In this document: positions 1 to 10,235 of the stretch, in pieces
How positions within the stretch are numbered: position 1 is the first letter of the stretch
How the letters are laid out: every line of letters begins with the position of its first letter
Assembly (NCBI GenBank): GCA_027422505.1
Contig: JAPQWV010000051.1
Location: 2,819,501-2,883,500, forward strand
Direction: 5' to 3'
Length of the DNA: 64,000 nucleotides
Source: Craterostigma plantagineum
Lineage: Eukaryota; Streptophyta; Magnoliopsida; Lamiales; Linderniaceae
Made by a program: the position numbers and the translations under genes
Notes under the pieces: generated by a model
Told to the model about the DNA's origin: nothing
Databases searched by the model: none
The model's input: the letters and a program-made list of their open reading frames with translations, nothing else

Positions 1-424
1 TTATTATGCATGCATCATAAAGAATTTTCGAGCTTAAATTTTCTGTATGCATATGCTGAAGCGCAAAATACCTATTCTAACTTAGAACAATAAAAAACGT
101 ACATTCTAATGTATTTTTTAAAGAACAGTAAATTCTTTAGTTTGCATCTGCTTTGAAAATAAATTAATACGTTCACGCTTATTTAATTGGGAGAGATTTA
201 CATGTTTAATGTGCATGCATTGAGGGGGAGCTACTCTTTTTTCAAGAGAAGCAACTCTTATATTTGTCTTAAGGGGAGCAATAACTAACTTTTTAGGGGG
301 AGCGAACTTAATGTGTGAACTTTGGGAAAGAGATTCTCGAACGATAATTTTAATCCGAATATGCATCTTTTGAGGGGAGTAATTCAGTTTTAAGAAGCAT
401 GATTTGAGGGCGAGGATTTTAAAT

Positions 425-556
425 AAATATATATATATATATATATATCTATATATAATATATAAATAATATAATATTATAGTTACTATTATATTATTAT
501 TAAGATAATACAAATATATATATGAAAAAAAAAACGCAAAAAAAAAACGTGCAAAA

Positions 557-608
<52 letters not shown>
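425..608. repeat. AT-dinucleotide and poly-A low-complexity tract
   Basis: An (AT)n run at about 425-447 is followed by AT-rich sequence and an A-homopolymer-rich stretch at about 523-608. This is simple sequence with no coding potential. A long A-run on the plus strand could mark an old retroposed 3' end, but no body of such an element is evident. Confidence 0.8.
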
Positions 609-611
<3 letters not shown>

Positions 612-1871
612 CTCATACTCTCATAATCTTACTTCAAAAGAGTTCCCCTGTCTTCCAAAGATATATTTGAAGGACGAATCTCAAGCCTACAAGAGTTCAA
701 GAATTCCAAAAAGCGTGACAACCGTACACTATCACGAAGATGATCTCAACCGACCTGCTCCAACTCGCTGATCAAGCAGCACTCACCAAATTGACGGATG
801 CATGGATTCTAAGTTCCCATGGTTCAGTCAGACCAAACTGAACCTAACCCCGGAACGTAGCCGAGTGTTAGTGAGGATTCAAGTTCATAGAGCTACCCCT
901 ATTTGGAAATTCTTGACAAGACCGAAGAGCGGAAGATACAAAATTCCTTAGTCACAAATTACTCGGACCAACCCCCATAGGTACAGGTGCTAATTTTATT
1001 AGCCCCCGGGTAGAAGTCGTCGCATTAGGTCCAACGGCGCATGCACAACCAAGCCTTACCCACTCATCGATCTCCCAACAGATCGATGTTTCACTAAATC
1101 ACGGGGAGCCGCGTAATCTATCACTGCTTCACTTGGAAGCAGGAGATATTGAACTAAGTGGTAGTCAGCCCCACACCACTGAATTTTATTGAACACATCG
1201 AGTCTAGTGTGTCCTCACCATCCAAATATTTTTATATCTAATTTAGGACACATACACCTTTTTTCTTATCTGGACTTTGTGACCAGATCAGAACTTTCGT
1301 AGACATGTCCTACTACGACATGCTTCGATGATCGGAAGGAAGTCCTACCGTTGCAACGTCAAAACAACAACGGTTTCAGGCCATCGTCTATGAGCTATGC
1401 TCCTAGATTGATGTTAACGGGACGCCTATGTGGCCCCGGTTTATAAAGCCCTGTCCTCACAGGCCATGTCTCAGTTAACTCTGAGTCGTGTCGACGAACT
1501 GCCTTTGTGGCTCCGTCAGGTTATTACCCAACCTGAGCACCCACCATTTCCGCCGCGCGTACCATTGTGAAGATAGGCTCTCTTGTAATTGATGAAAAAA
1601 AAAATCCGAAGGAGCCCAGACAGAAAATACACACTACGTACACCTTCTTCTTGTTCCGACGATGCGATCTTTTTGCCAAAGACGATGCCCCATTTTGACC
1701 TATCGCATGACGATCTCCCAGCTCGATCTTCATGAGGGGGAGGAGTACTAAAGCAAAATGGGAGCAACACCACGACGAAAGTGCAATATAGATCAGAAAA
1801 TGCCAAATCTCAAGCGTCGCCAAGAATCAAGCGAAAACCACAGAGTCCAACGATTGATGTTGTCGCCTCAT

Positions 1872-2217
1872 GTACGACTCTCCGATTTTAAAGAAACACC
1901 CCAATCACAACGTAAGGTTGAACAAACGTAGGGGGAGTTGAGCTACAATTGAACGGAGAAATCGGACTCAAATGACAAGATACGGCCAACAACTTCAGCA
2001 TGGACTTTAAGAATCAAAGCTGCAGACTCGTGTATTGCTCTTCGAGTTTAAAGAAAACTCCCAATCACAACGCAAGGTTGAACAAACGTAGGGGGAGTTG
2101 TGACAAGTGAAGGAAGAGCTGGAACACCTAAAGAGAAGATTCGACTTGTGTATGTCTCTCAATTTAAATAGAACTCCTCAATCCAACAAAAGGTTGAACA
2201 AACGTAGGGGGAGTGGT
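1872..2217 (+). repeat. Imperfect tandem repeats ending in a polypurine-tract-like motif
   Basis: Three diverged copies of a unit share the core AAGGTTGAACAAACGTAGGG followed by GGAGT. The cores start near 1914, 2074 and 2190, so the spacings are about 160 and 116 bp. Each copy ends in the same purine-rich motif that precedes the LTR at 2476. The arrangement suggests repeated duplication of the region around the polypurine tract inside this LTR element. Confidence 0.7.
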
Positions 2218-2475
2218 GACTATCAAGGGGAGAGATCGAATACAAGAGAGACGATCCAACAAGCAGCTTTGAGAAGAGAAGTTCAGAACACGGTGAGTTT
2301 TGATCTCCTAAAGAAGAGGTCACAAGACAAGACAAAGGAGGACGCGATTGAAGAAGAACACGCATGCAAACGCTTTCACATACGCAACTCTGATACGTGT
2401 TCTTTGAGGACTCAGGACGATTACAAGGCGAAGATAACCAGCGCTGAATTGCAAATTGAACACAAAGGGGGAGAT

Positions 2476-2818
2476 TGTTAGGAATATTTATTGTGTTCAA
2501 TTAGTTATTTAATCTTATCTTTGTAATTGATCTTAATCTAGGACCCAATTGTAAATATATCCGACTTGTGGATATATTAGTAATATTGGGCCCATTAGCC
2601 CATTAGGGCTTATGTATAAATACCCTGAACACTATAGTGTTTAGGGTTGCTGATTCATAATAGAGTTGACGACTTTTCTGAAGAACTCGCGCGCGCTCTC
2701 TCCGTTCCAACTCTACAATCCGTCTTGTGGTATTACTAATTTATTGCTTCCGTAATTCATCGTATCAGGTAATACTAATCCATTGAATCAGTACAAGGTT
2801 GGATAAATCGGCCTAACA
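2476..2818 (+). repeat. 3' LTR of a Copia-type retrotransposon
   Basis: The 343-bp segment begins TGTTAGG and ends CCTAACA, a perfect 7-bp terminal inverted repeat, and lies directly after a polypurine tract. A TATA box (TATAAATAC) lies at 2615-2623. The next five bases (2819-2823, TATAT) would be the target-site duplication; its partner lies outside the window. The 5' LTR is not in the window, so calling it a Copia LTR rests on its size, termini and polypurine tract. Confidence 0.8.
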
Positions 2819-3148
2819 TATATTCATCAGGTAAATATCGATTATCCAAAAGAGTACATAACTTCGATCACTGGCCACAAGTTTCGGACAGTCAAACATC
2901 TATGCTCGACTTCGGACGCCCTTAAACCGATTGCATGCGGTCATATTTGTTCGATTAAGTTTGTGACGAACATTAGAGAATATGGACCCTTTGGCCGAAG
3001 ATATTCAGACGACCAAGAGTTTAAAATTGATTTAGGAGATTGTCAGTTTCGTGGCTTCCATGGTCGTGCTGATGCTTCCGCTGGTCTCACGTCCATTGGA
3101 GTTTATCTCGATGTAGTTGGGAAAGCTACTAGTTCTAAGTTGACTTGA
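2819..3148 (+). pseudogene. Jacalin-related lectin, C-terminal part of the domain, truncated by an LTR
   Basis: The frame is open from the first base after the LTR to a TGA at 3146-3148. It reads like the later strands of a jacalin beta-prism: IDYPKEYITSITG, then KFVTNIREYGPFG, then FRGFHGRA and LTSIGVYLDVVG. Jacalin domains typically carry EYITSISG, FVTNKRTYGPFG, GFFGRSG and LDAIGVYL at these places. No start codon or N-terminal GG-rich strand is present; the domain begins abruptly at the LTR junction. The ligand in functional relatives is usually mannose or galactose. I infer a lectin gene split by the retrotransposon, with the first half expected outside the window. Confidence 0.75.
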
Positions 3149-3904
3149 TATTTAAGTTTATGTTATTATGATCTAGGACAAAATCTTGCTCCGTGAATTT
3201 CTTCGAACGTTATCTTCGTCTATTCTTTCTTTAAGCGTTTATTGTAGTAGAACAAATCTTGGTTTTGATATATAATTGTTCGATCGATTTGAGAACTTCT
3301 TTAATTTTTCTATGGAAGACTGAACATGCGATACACCTTTACGGACAAAGAAGATTTATTCCAGACATGAGAGAACATACCTTGCTTCAACTTAAAATTT
3401 CTTTGGATTTTTCTTATTGTAGTACGATAAACATAAATACAGCAAATCCAGTGTAGGGTTTCAAGAAAAAGCGAGTTTTTTTTTTTAAAAATAAGTTTTC
3501 CGAATGAAGTACTTGTCATTTAATTGTGATTGCTTGGTCTTATTACTTGAAAATTTGCATGAAAGTAATGGCGTAAATATATACGCTAGCGTGGTATTAA
3601 CTATTTGCAATATCAATTGCTTAGTGTTTCGGGCAGCCTTAGCAGTGGATCCGGAAAAGCAACTTTCGAATTCGCTACCATTGGTAATTAAGTTCTCTAT
3701 TCCTTCAACACCATCTTTCCACCATCTTTCCAAAGGTTATGTTTTAACTCAAAATGGCTTCAACTTTGTAACATATTTATCTTTCAGGAATTCGCATTTT
3801 TCGTCCTTGTTTTTTTTCCTAACTGTAGTAATTTTTTATCAAATTCAATTTCCGTCCTCCAACTCGTCCTTATTGCGGCTGTATTTGCTGACGGGTTCAA
3901 GGCT
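3149..3904. other. Intergenic, no gene seen
   Basis: AT-rich sequence between the lectin fragment and the pectinesterase relic. Open frames at 3259-3456 and 3504-3923 resemble no family I know. The first bases after 3148 may be the old 3' untranslated region of the lectin gene. Confidence 0.5.
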
Positions 3905-4530
3905 TGAGACATGGGCTTCGTGAACACTGCGGGCCCGAACCAGAAGCGGTGGCCCTATTCTCGAGCGCATACCAATCCGTGTTCTACCGGTGCAAAATGG
4001 ACGGCTACCAGGACAAGCTCTACGCCCACACGAACCGCCGGTTCTACCGCGAGTGCAAGATCCTCGAAACCATCGACTTCATCTTCGGATACTCCGCATG
4101 CGTCGTCCAGAACTCCGCAGTACTTCTGCAGCGACCCGTCCCGACCAGAGCGACCCGAAAGCAAACATGGGCATTGCAATCCAAAAGCACGACGTCTCGC
4201 CCGCCGAGAACCTCTCGGGAGTCGCTACTTTCCTCGGCAGGCCTTGGGGCAACTGCACGGTGACGGTGTTCGTGGAGGGCACCCTCGGCGGCTTGATAGA
4301 TCCCAAGGGCTGGACTTTGTGGGACGGGAGCGGGAATGCCCCGAGCACTATATTGTTCGTGGAGTATGACAATGGCGGGCCGGGTCGGGTACGGGTGGTA
4401 GGATCCAATGGGTCGGCTTTAAGTTTGGTGATACTCAGGGTTATATGCGAGAAGGTTCACTGTGAGGTCTTTGATTAATGGAGATCAGTGGATTCCTTCG
4501 ACGGGAATTCCATATGAGAATGATATTTGA
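3905..4530 (+). pseudogene. Pectin methylesterase (pectinesterase) relic with frameshifts
   Basis: Family motifs appear in order but in different frames. NTAGP starts near 3922. It is followed by FYRCKMDGYQDKLYAHTNRR and DFIFGYSACVVQNS (frame of 3904), then FLGRPWGNC, LGGLIDPKGW and EYDNGGPG (frame of 3990). The C-terminal LINGDQWIPSTGIPYE lies in a further frame after an in-frame stop near 4468. Functional enzymes de-esterify cell-wall homogalacturonan using residues in the GYQDTL, DFIFG and GRPW blocks. Here those blocks survive, with K in place of T in GYQDTL, but at least two frameshifts and a stop prevent a continuous product. There is no N-terminal region, signal peptide or pro-domain. 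The G+C-rich composition contrasts with the AT-rich flanks. Confidence 0.85.
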
Positions 4531-5025
4531 TAATGCGAGTATGCAGCTAGTGCATCACAATTTGAAATACACGATCTCAAGCCTTAAAAAAATGCTTCCG
4601 AAATGACGAAAATTAAGAAGTCATCATCCATAGGAAGATCTTTATGAATTTGGATAAACCACAAATTGCAATTAAAATTTATATTCACATGAAGACGGCA
4701 TGTCATATCATGATAAATATAGGTGAAAGAAAACAAAATGTCGCCACCACCACTTATAAAAAAATCTCATTTCTTATTTGTCCATCACAAAAAGCCCTCT
4801 CTCTCTCTCTCTCTCTCTCTACATACAAATCAAGAGAATTCACCCCTTTTTAATCTACTACACAAAAGAAAATCACAGCACGCACTCACTCACTTCACTA
4901 ATCAACGTAAGCAGAAAAAAAATTCCGTTTGCCCTTTCAAACGCCCAAATGTTGTTCATCACAGAATCAAACCTCAAAGCTCCAAAATTTCTTTCAATAC
5001 AGTATATCATCCATCACTGAAACAT
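4531..5025 (+). other. Upstream region and probable 5' UTR of the SANT/DUF3755 gene, with a CT microsatellite
   Basis: The stretch before the ATG at 5026 holds a pure (CT)n run at about 4799-4820, typical of plant 5' untranslated regions. An in-frame upstream extension (ATG at 4723) stays open but looks like low-complexity leader sequence, so the ATG at 5026 is preferred. No clear TATA box was assigned. Confidence 0.5.
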
Positions 5026-7363
5026 ATGGCCGGAGAATCAAGCGCAGGGTTTTACAGCCACCGCGGCCATCCGCCGGGCCTGGCGTCGAATCCCATGAGC
5101 AATAACAATGCAGTTTCGAGCGGCGGCGAAGTGATTTCTATAGCTTATTACTACAATACCCATGTGGGTAGCGTGAATTTGAGTCCTTTGGATTCTCCAC
5201 AGACGAGCCATGGGCTGAAGCACGACGCTGATTTGGCCGTTGAGTGGTCGGCTGAAGAACAGTACAAGCTGGACGAGGGTGTTGCCAAGTAGGTACTCTT
5301 TCCTTTTTTTCCGAAATTGAAAGAAAAAAACTCAAATTTTGGTTGCAACTGCGAGATAACGTACAGTACAACACTTGCTGCCTGAGGTACAACGAGGTGG
5401 GTATTCGTGTATTTTCGTCGCTGTTGTGGCCCTTTTATGTCTCAGGTGTTGTCTTTTTCTTTGTTGTCGGGAAAGTATGAGTAGCATTTATGGCCTTGAG
5501 TGGACATGTTTTCACTTAGTAGGTAAGAGGGAAAATGGTGGATGAAAGTACATTCATGCAATCAGTGAGTTTTGCTAGTGATATTGATAGATCACAGCTC
5601 ATTTATACCGCTTTCTGTCCAGTTTAGTATGCATGTATGTGGGCGGAAATAATTTGAGATTATCACTTTGCTTGTGCATCTATTAGTGTACGATTCGTTC
5701 TTTATGAGCATATTTTCATTACAATGCTTCCAAGATCAGTTGTTTATTCTCAAACTTCAATGGTGTTCGATTGTTTCCGTATTCGTCATGCTGGCGTCTT
5801 TCTTATTTTATACTGATGGTGTATAATCTGATCTGTTTTTGTCTTGCTTTTATTGTTATCGCCTTTGAAGTACGCAGATGAAATGAACTAACTCCCTGAC
5901 TTTTACTATGATATGTAGATACGCAAATGAGCCTAATTTTATGAGATACATCAAGATTGCGGCTCCACTTCGTGACAAAACTGTCCGAGATGTTGCACTT
6001 CGATGTAGATGGATGTCGGTAAGTAAATAAACCTGAAAGATAGTTATTCTTTTTTGTAATTTAATTATAATGTTTTGGATCTTAATTTGCAATTTATCTG
6101 GGCAATTAGAAGGATTTGGGATCATGTTGTGGGGTTATTGATTTTAATCCATCTTCTTGTACGTCAGAGAAAACGAAGAAAACAAGAAGATTTAAGTTCT
6201 GCAAGGAAAGCCAAGGATCGGCAGGTGACCCTTTTCTCAATATTATTGTTTTTGTTGGTTACAGAATTTCAGGGATGAAGTTAATTTTTCTTTCTTTCTT
6301 CTTTTTTTTTCCTTAGGACAAATTCGTGGATTCATCTCTCAAGAACATGTCTTTGCCTTTATCTATGCCTTTGGTTCCGCATTCTTTAACTCAAAAACAT
6401 CACGATCATGGTAACTCTATGCTTTCAGGAGTTTTGTCCCATTTGTTATTTTGATAATTTTTATTCTATGTATCCGTAAAATGTTACTATAAAATGTTAC
6501 TAATATCCCTATTTTTACTCTCATTTTTGGCTTTTTGATAGACCAAAAATACTCTGCTCTCATACGATATGAACCCAAAATCTTGTTGCCGTGTTTATCC
6601 ATTTCAAGACATCCTTCTACTTTTGTATTTTTTTTTTAAGAAAAAAATTCAGTACTGAGTGGAACATCCCGCCATCTTTTGGATGAAAACAATCAGATTC
6701 TTGGTCAGATTTCTGCAAATCATTCAACTCTTAAGGTAAAGGCCGGCACTTTTCTTTAGCATTGACATAAACTCTTGCTTCTAAATTTCTTTTCTTTGAT
6801 GGATGATAATGTAATTCGCAAAAATCAAAGTGAAAAACGAGCAATCTATGACCGTAACCGTCTTTATTTTATTACACATCTTTCTTGGTACAATGCTACA
6901 TTGCATCTGACAATCTTGAAACTCCCTTCGCAGCTTCTGCAGAACATTGACCTCTTTCTGCGTTCAAGGAACAATTTAAATACAATTCTCGACGAGTATG
7001 TTCTTCGAAACGCTATTTTTTTAATGCGAAAACCATTTTTCATTACGATTATTATTTATATTCGTTTTGCCCACAGCATGAAAAACGCCCCCGGGATCAT
7101 GAACCTTATGCCTCCACTGCCCGTATTCTTGAATGATGAACTTGCAAATTGCTTATTTCCTCGTTCATCTCAGGTTAGTTATTTTCCCCACTTAAAGATA
7201 TTTGGGTCTTCCATATTACAGAGGAACATTCTTTTGTATATCTTGTCCTGAATCATTTGAATGAACAAACTATAATCCTTAAGGAGGAAATGACTACTCA
7301 GTTTCTTTAATTTGTTTCTAGCCAATGATGTTCGAACCATTGAAGCAAGAACAGGGATGCTAA
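5026..7363 (+). CDS. SANT/Myb-like domain protein of the DUF3755 family
   Basis: Eight exons give a 265-aa product: 5026-5288, 5919-6018, 6168-6224, 6317-6410, 6653-6735, 6934-6995, 7077-7173 and 7322-7363, all GT-AG with consistent phases. Residues about 72-122 form a SANT/Myb-like helix region (VEWSAEEQYKLDEGVAKYA ... TVRDVALRCRWM) followed by a basic RKRRKQED stretch. Residues about 183-220 (NNQILGQISANHSTL ... LFLRSRNNLNTILDD) match the plant DUF3755 domain as in Arabidopsis At3g07565. Such proteins are presumed nuclear and the biochemical role is not established. The product ends KQEQGC. The start was chosen because MAGESSAGFYSHRG begins the conserved region. Confidence 0.85.
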
Positions 7364-8335
7364 TCTACAATTATAAGTTCTCGCCGCCTAAGTACTGAGA
7401 AATCTCGATGTGAAGGTGCAAGAACGGGGACAAGCTCGATCAATGCCTCATCGAAGAACGAGCTATGCATTTTAAATATTTCTCCTGAGATATTCATTTC
7501 TTTTTTCGAAGACGATTTTCAAGACTGAGAGAGAAAAACAAAAGGTAACGTTAGACGACGAATAAACTCAGGTATGCATCAGTCATCTTTTGAGTGAACA
7601 AAGATTAATCAGATGATGTCTTTCTTTTGTGTGGAATTTATGCCTGAAACTGTAGGTTGTGTTGATATGATCAAATTTGGGCTTGATTGATAATTCTTTT
7701 TTTTTTTTTGAGGTTTTTTAGTGAATTTTTGCCCGTGTGTAAAAATTTCTTCTGGGATTTAATCTTTTAGGTTGTTTCTAGAGTTTAGTTGAATCAAAGA
7801 AGCTGAAGACTAGGTCAAATTCAATTTTATGGGGTTGATTATTTTTTCCTTTTTTGATTGGGGATTATTACCAAATTAGATTTTTGGAAATACCTTAGAT
7901 TAGATTAAATCAGATAAATTAAACCTGTCAAAGTAGAACTTATTAACGCGTTTTATTGATTTTTATAATCGTTAACCTGATTTTTTAATCACCATTTGGA
8001 AAGAAAAAGAAAAGAATACTTGAATATTTAACATTGTTGGGATGGAATCCTCTGTGAGATTTCGTGTTAGAATACTACTTGAAGGGTGGTTTCGTGCCAG
8101 AATTGACTTCTAAAAAGCTCCATTCTTTTTGGCATTTCTAATGTGTGAAAATCATCATTAACTTTGACCCTTCATATACTACCATTTTGGAATGAGAATA
8201 ATCGCAATAGAAAATAATATTTATATAGCAAGATGGTCAATCTGTGTGGTGGTGACTGTGGACTTAGTGAGGATATGCTTGACTTTGGTGAAAGCATTAA
8301 TAGTCAATTCATTTGAAATTTCATCATTAGACTAA
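7364..8335. other. Intergenic, including the 3' UTR of the DUF3755 gene
   Basis: AT-rich sequence with no protein family match. The first few hundred bases are probably the 3' untranslated region. Nothing else was recognised up to the Mutator-like element whose target duplication starts at 8327. Confidence 0.5.
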
Positions 8336-9623
8336 GGGTTAATTAGACTTCAGGCTCTATTTAGTAGTTTGTGTTTGGGTTCAGGCCCCATCATATTTTT
8401 CTTTAAGATTAAAGACCCACTTTTCGAAAAATTCAGAGATTAGACCCTAAAATGACGCGAAAAGACATATTTAACCCTAACATGTCAAATTTACGTCTGA
8501 TACCTAAATTATTTGATAACAAGTTTCCAAACAATTATAACAGTTCTGAGCTGAAAAAGAACACTTCATTTCATTTGGATAACAACAGTCTTGTATTGAG
8601 TATCATATGGTGTCTATTTAGTAACAAATAATGCCGCAGAAGTAACACATCATTCAAAAATAATACCGCTTCTTGCAACATCAATTGTTAATGTGTTATT
8701 GCAGGAAGCGGTATTATTTTTGAATGATTTGTTACTTCTGCGACATTATTTGTTACTAAATAGACACCATATGACACTCAATACAAGACAGTTGTTATCC
8801 AAATGAAAGGAACTGTTCTTTTTCAGCGCATACTGTTATAATTGTTTGAAAACTTGTTACTTCTGTGATCCTCCTATTTTGAACCCTAAGGGTTCAATGA
8901 ACCCTTCTTGAACCCTCTACACGACCATCCCTCTGTTACCCTAGATAGAAAATTCATCATTATAGGGAGCAATGCTCCTATAATAGATTACCAATTTTAA
9001 ATCTCAAAACGTGTAATAAGATCGAAACGCTAATGATTCGATCTTTTATAGGAGAACACTAATGGTCGTGGTGCTGGGTTTAGGGTTTACGATTTTAAGT
9101 TTAGGGTGTAATGCCACGTGATGGAAAATAGAGTAACTTTTATTGTTTATTTAGTAACAGATACTGTACTTTTAGTACCACTTTAGATAATCTAAGTAAC
9201 GCTTCGATTTTATGTAGTAAAAACAGTTCGATGCCCAAAATCATCGAACAGATCTACAAAATACCACATAAAAAATAAGGTGTTAACAATCTACTGTGCT
9301 CGATCATTATGAAAAATGGGGTTCGATAGTCCGATATAATAAATAGTTTGTTAATAACATTTTATTATAGGTAAGTAACATTCTGTGACATTAAAGTAAC
9401 ACGTATATTTTTTACGATAACAAATCAGCATAATTGTGTAACATAAAACTGACGTCAAATATCCATTCAGAGATCACTTTATTAATGGTAATTTCGTCAA
9501 AACACAATTTTGGGTCATTTTCACTTAATTTTTCAAAAAATAGGTCATTAAAACTAAAAAAAATTCTGACAGGGCCTGATTCCTAATTTTAAAATATAGG
9601 AGGGCCCGACACAAAATTTGCCC
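8336..9623. mobile_element. Non-autonomous Mutator-like element with 9-bp target-site duplication
   Basis: The 1,288-bp body is flanked by an identical 9-mer, TTAGACTAA, at 8327-8335 and 9624-9632. Nine-base duplications are characteristic of Mutator-like elements. The body starts GGGTTAATTAG and the reverse complement of its right end starts GGGCAAATTTT; both lead into CAGGCnC/GGGCCC-containing subterminal DNA, an imperfect terminal inverted repeat. No transposase was found, so the element would depend on a source elsewhere. Its right subterminal region shares CAGGCCCTGTCAG (reverse complement, 9566-9578) with the left end of the larger element at 46535, so the two look like one family. A long palindrome occupies 8517-8859. 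Confidence 0.7.
8517..8859. repeat. 343-bp near-perfect palindrome (long inverted repeat)
   Basis: Two arms of about 160 bp run from TAACAAG at 8517 to CTTGTTA at 8859 and fold back on each other with few mismatches. Examples are AATAATACCGCTTCTTGCA on the left against the right-arm copy near 8700-8720, and TGGTGTCTATTTAGTAACAA against its complement near 8750. The unpaired centre is roughly ten to twenty bases around 8680-8695. A transcript through it would form a long hairpin. It lies wholly inside the element at 8336-9623. Confidence 0.85.
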
Positions 9624-9632
9624 TTAGACTAA

Positions 9633-10235
9633 TTAAGTTTCACCATATTCTTTTTTCTATAATGGCATCGATTGACTGACTACTCTAGAGATTTCACCAA
9701 GGATCATTTCGTTATTGCCAAGCTTCACATTAGAATAAATGTTTTTTTAGGAGTTTAAAAAAAAAAAGAAAAAAAGAAAAAAGCTCATCCCCTTTTTTAA
9801 GCTGCCATTGAAATGGGATTTTTTCCAGCTTGTTGCCATTTGCTATTTGCGGCTGTTGACAGAGAATTAAATGAATGTTTTTATTACCACCTTCCCAACG
9901 GTCCCTCTCTTCCTCTCTCTAAATAAAATAAATAAACATATATTTATAGTCATTTCATTACAACTGACCAAATTGTTAAATGAAAAAGCATGAATAGTCT
10001 GACTTTGGACTCCCAAAACCGTGTTCGTCATCTCCTTACACACCAAAAAAAAAAAGCATGACACAAAACTAAAACCCATAGAAGCAAATTCTTGATTCAT
10101 TTCATCTGCACAAAAAAAAAAAAAACGCAATCTTTCTTGATTCGTTACAATTCTTACAGTTTTGCTTTCATGACATAGCATTTGCCTGTTCTTGATTTCC
10201 TTTTTCTTTTTCTTTTTCTTTTTCTTTCCCTGGAG
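9633..10235 (+). other. Upstream region of the PSKR1-like gene
   Basis: AT-rich promoter and leader DNA. A pyrimidine-rich (CTTTTT)n run lies at about 10198-10227, just upstream of the ATG at 10236, probably in the 5' untranslated region. It translates as FLFLFL if the upstream TTG codon is taken as a start, which is not credible for a plant gene. Confidence 0.5.

Larger units (their letters stand above)
1..2475 (+). mobile_element. Non-coding internal region of a Copia-type LTR element (5' part outside window)
   Basis: This stretch leads into a polypurine tract (about 2464-2474, AAAGGGGGAGATT) and then an LTR that starts at 2476, so it is read as the 3' internal part of an LTR retrotransposon on the plus strand. 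No gag, protease, integrase, reverse transcriptase or RNase H motif was found in any frame. Many polypurine-tract-like words (GGGGGAG) recur at about 222-365, 1735, 1930, 2090 and 2208. That fits a non-autonomous derivative or a degenerate 3' untranslated zone. The left end and 5' LTR would lie outside the window. Short open frames here, such as 2107-2481, resemble no family I know and are not called as genes. Confidence 0.5.

Noticed and set aside
118..513. 131-codon minus-strand frame rich in Ile and Tyr
   Set aside because: Its residues come from the AT microsatellite and low-complexity DNA.
2107..2481. 124-codon plus-strand frame before the LTR
   Set aside because: It spans the tandem polypurine-type repeats and the LTR start and matches no retrotransposon domain.
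10182..10235. N-terminal extension MPVLDFLFLFLF to the PSKR1-like protein
   Set aside because: It starts at a TTG codon and translates a CTTTTT repeat; the ATG at 10236 begins a proper signal peptide.
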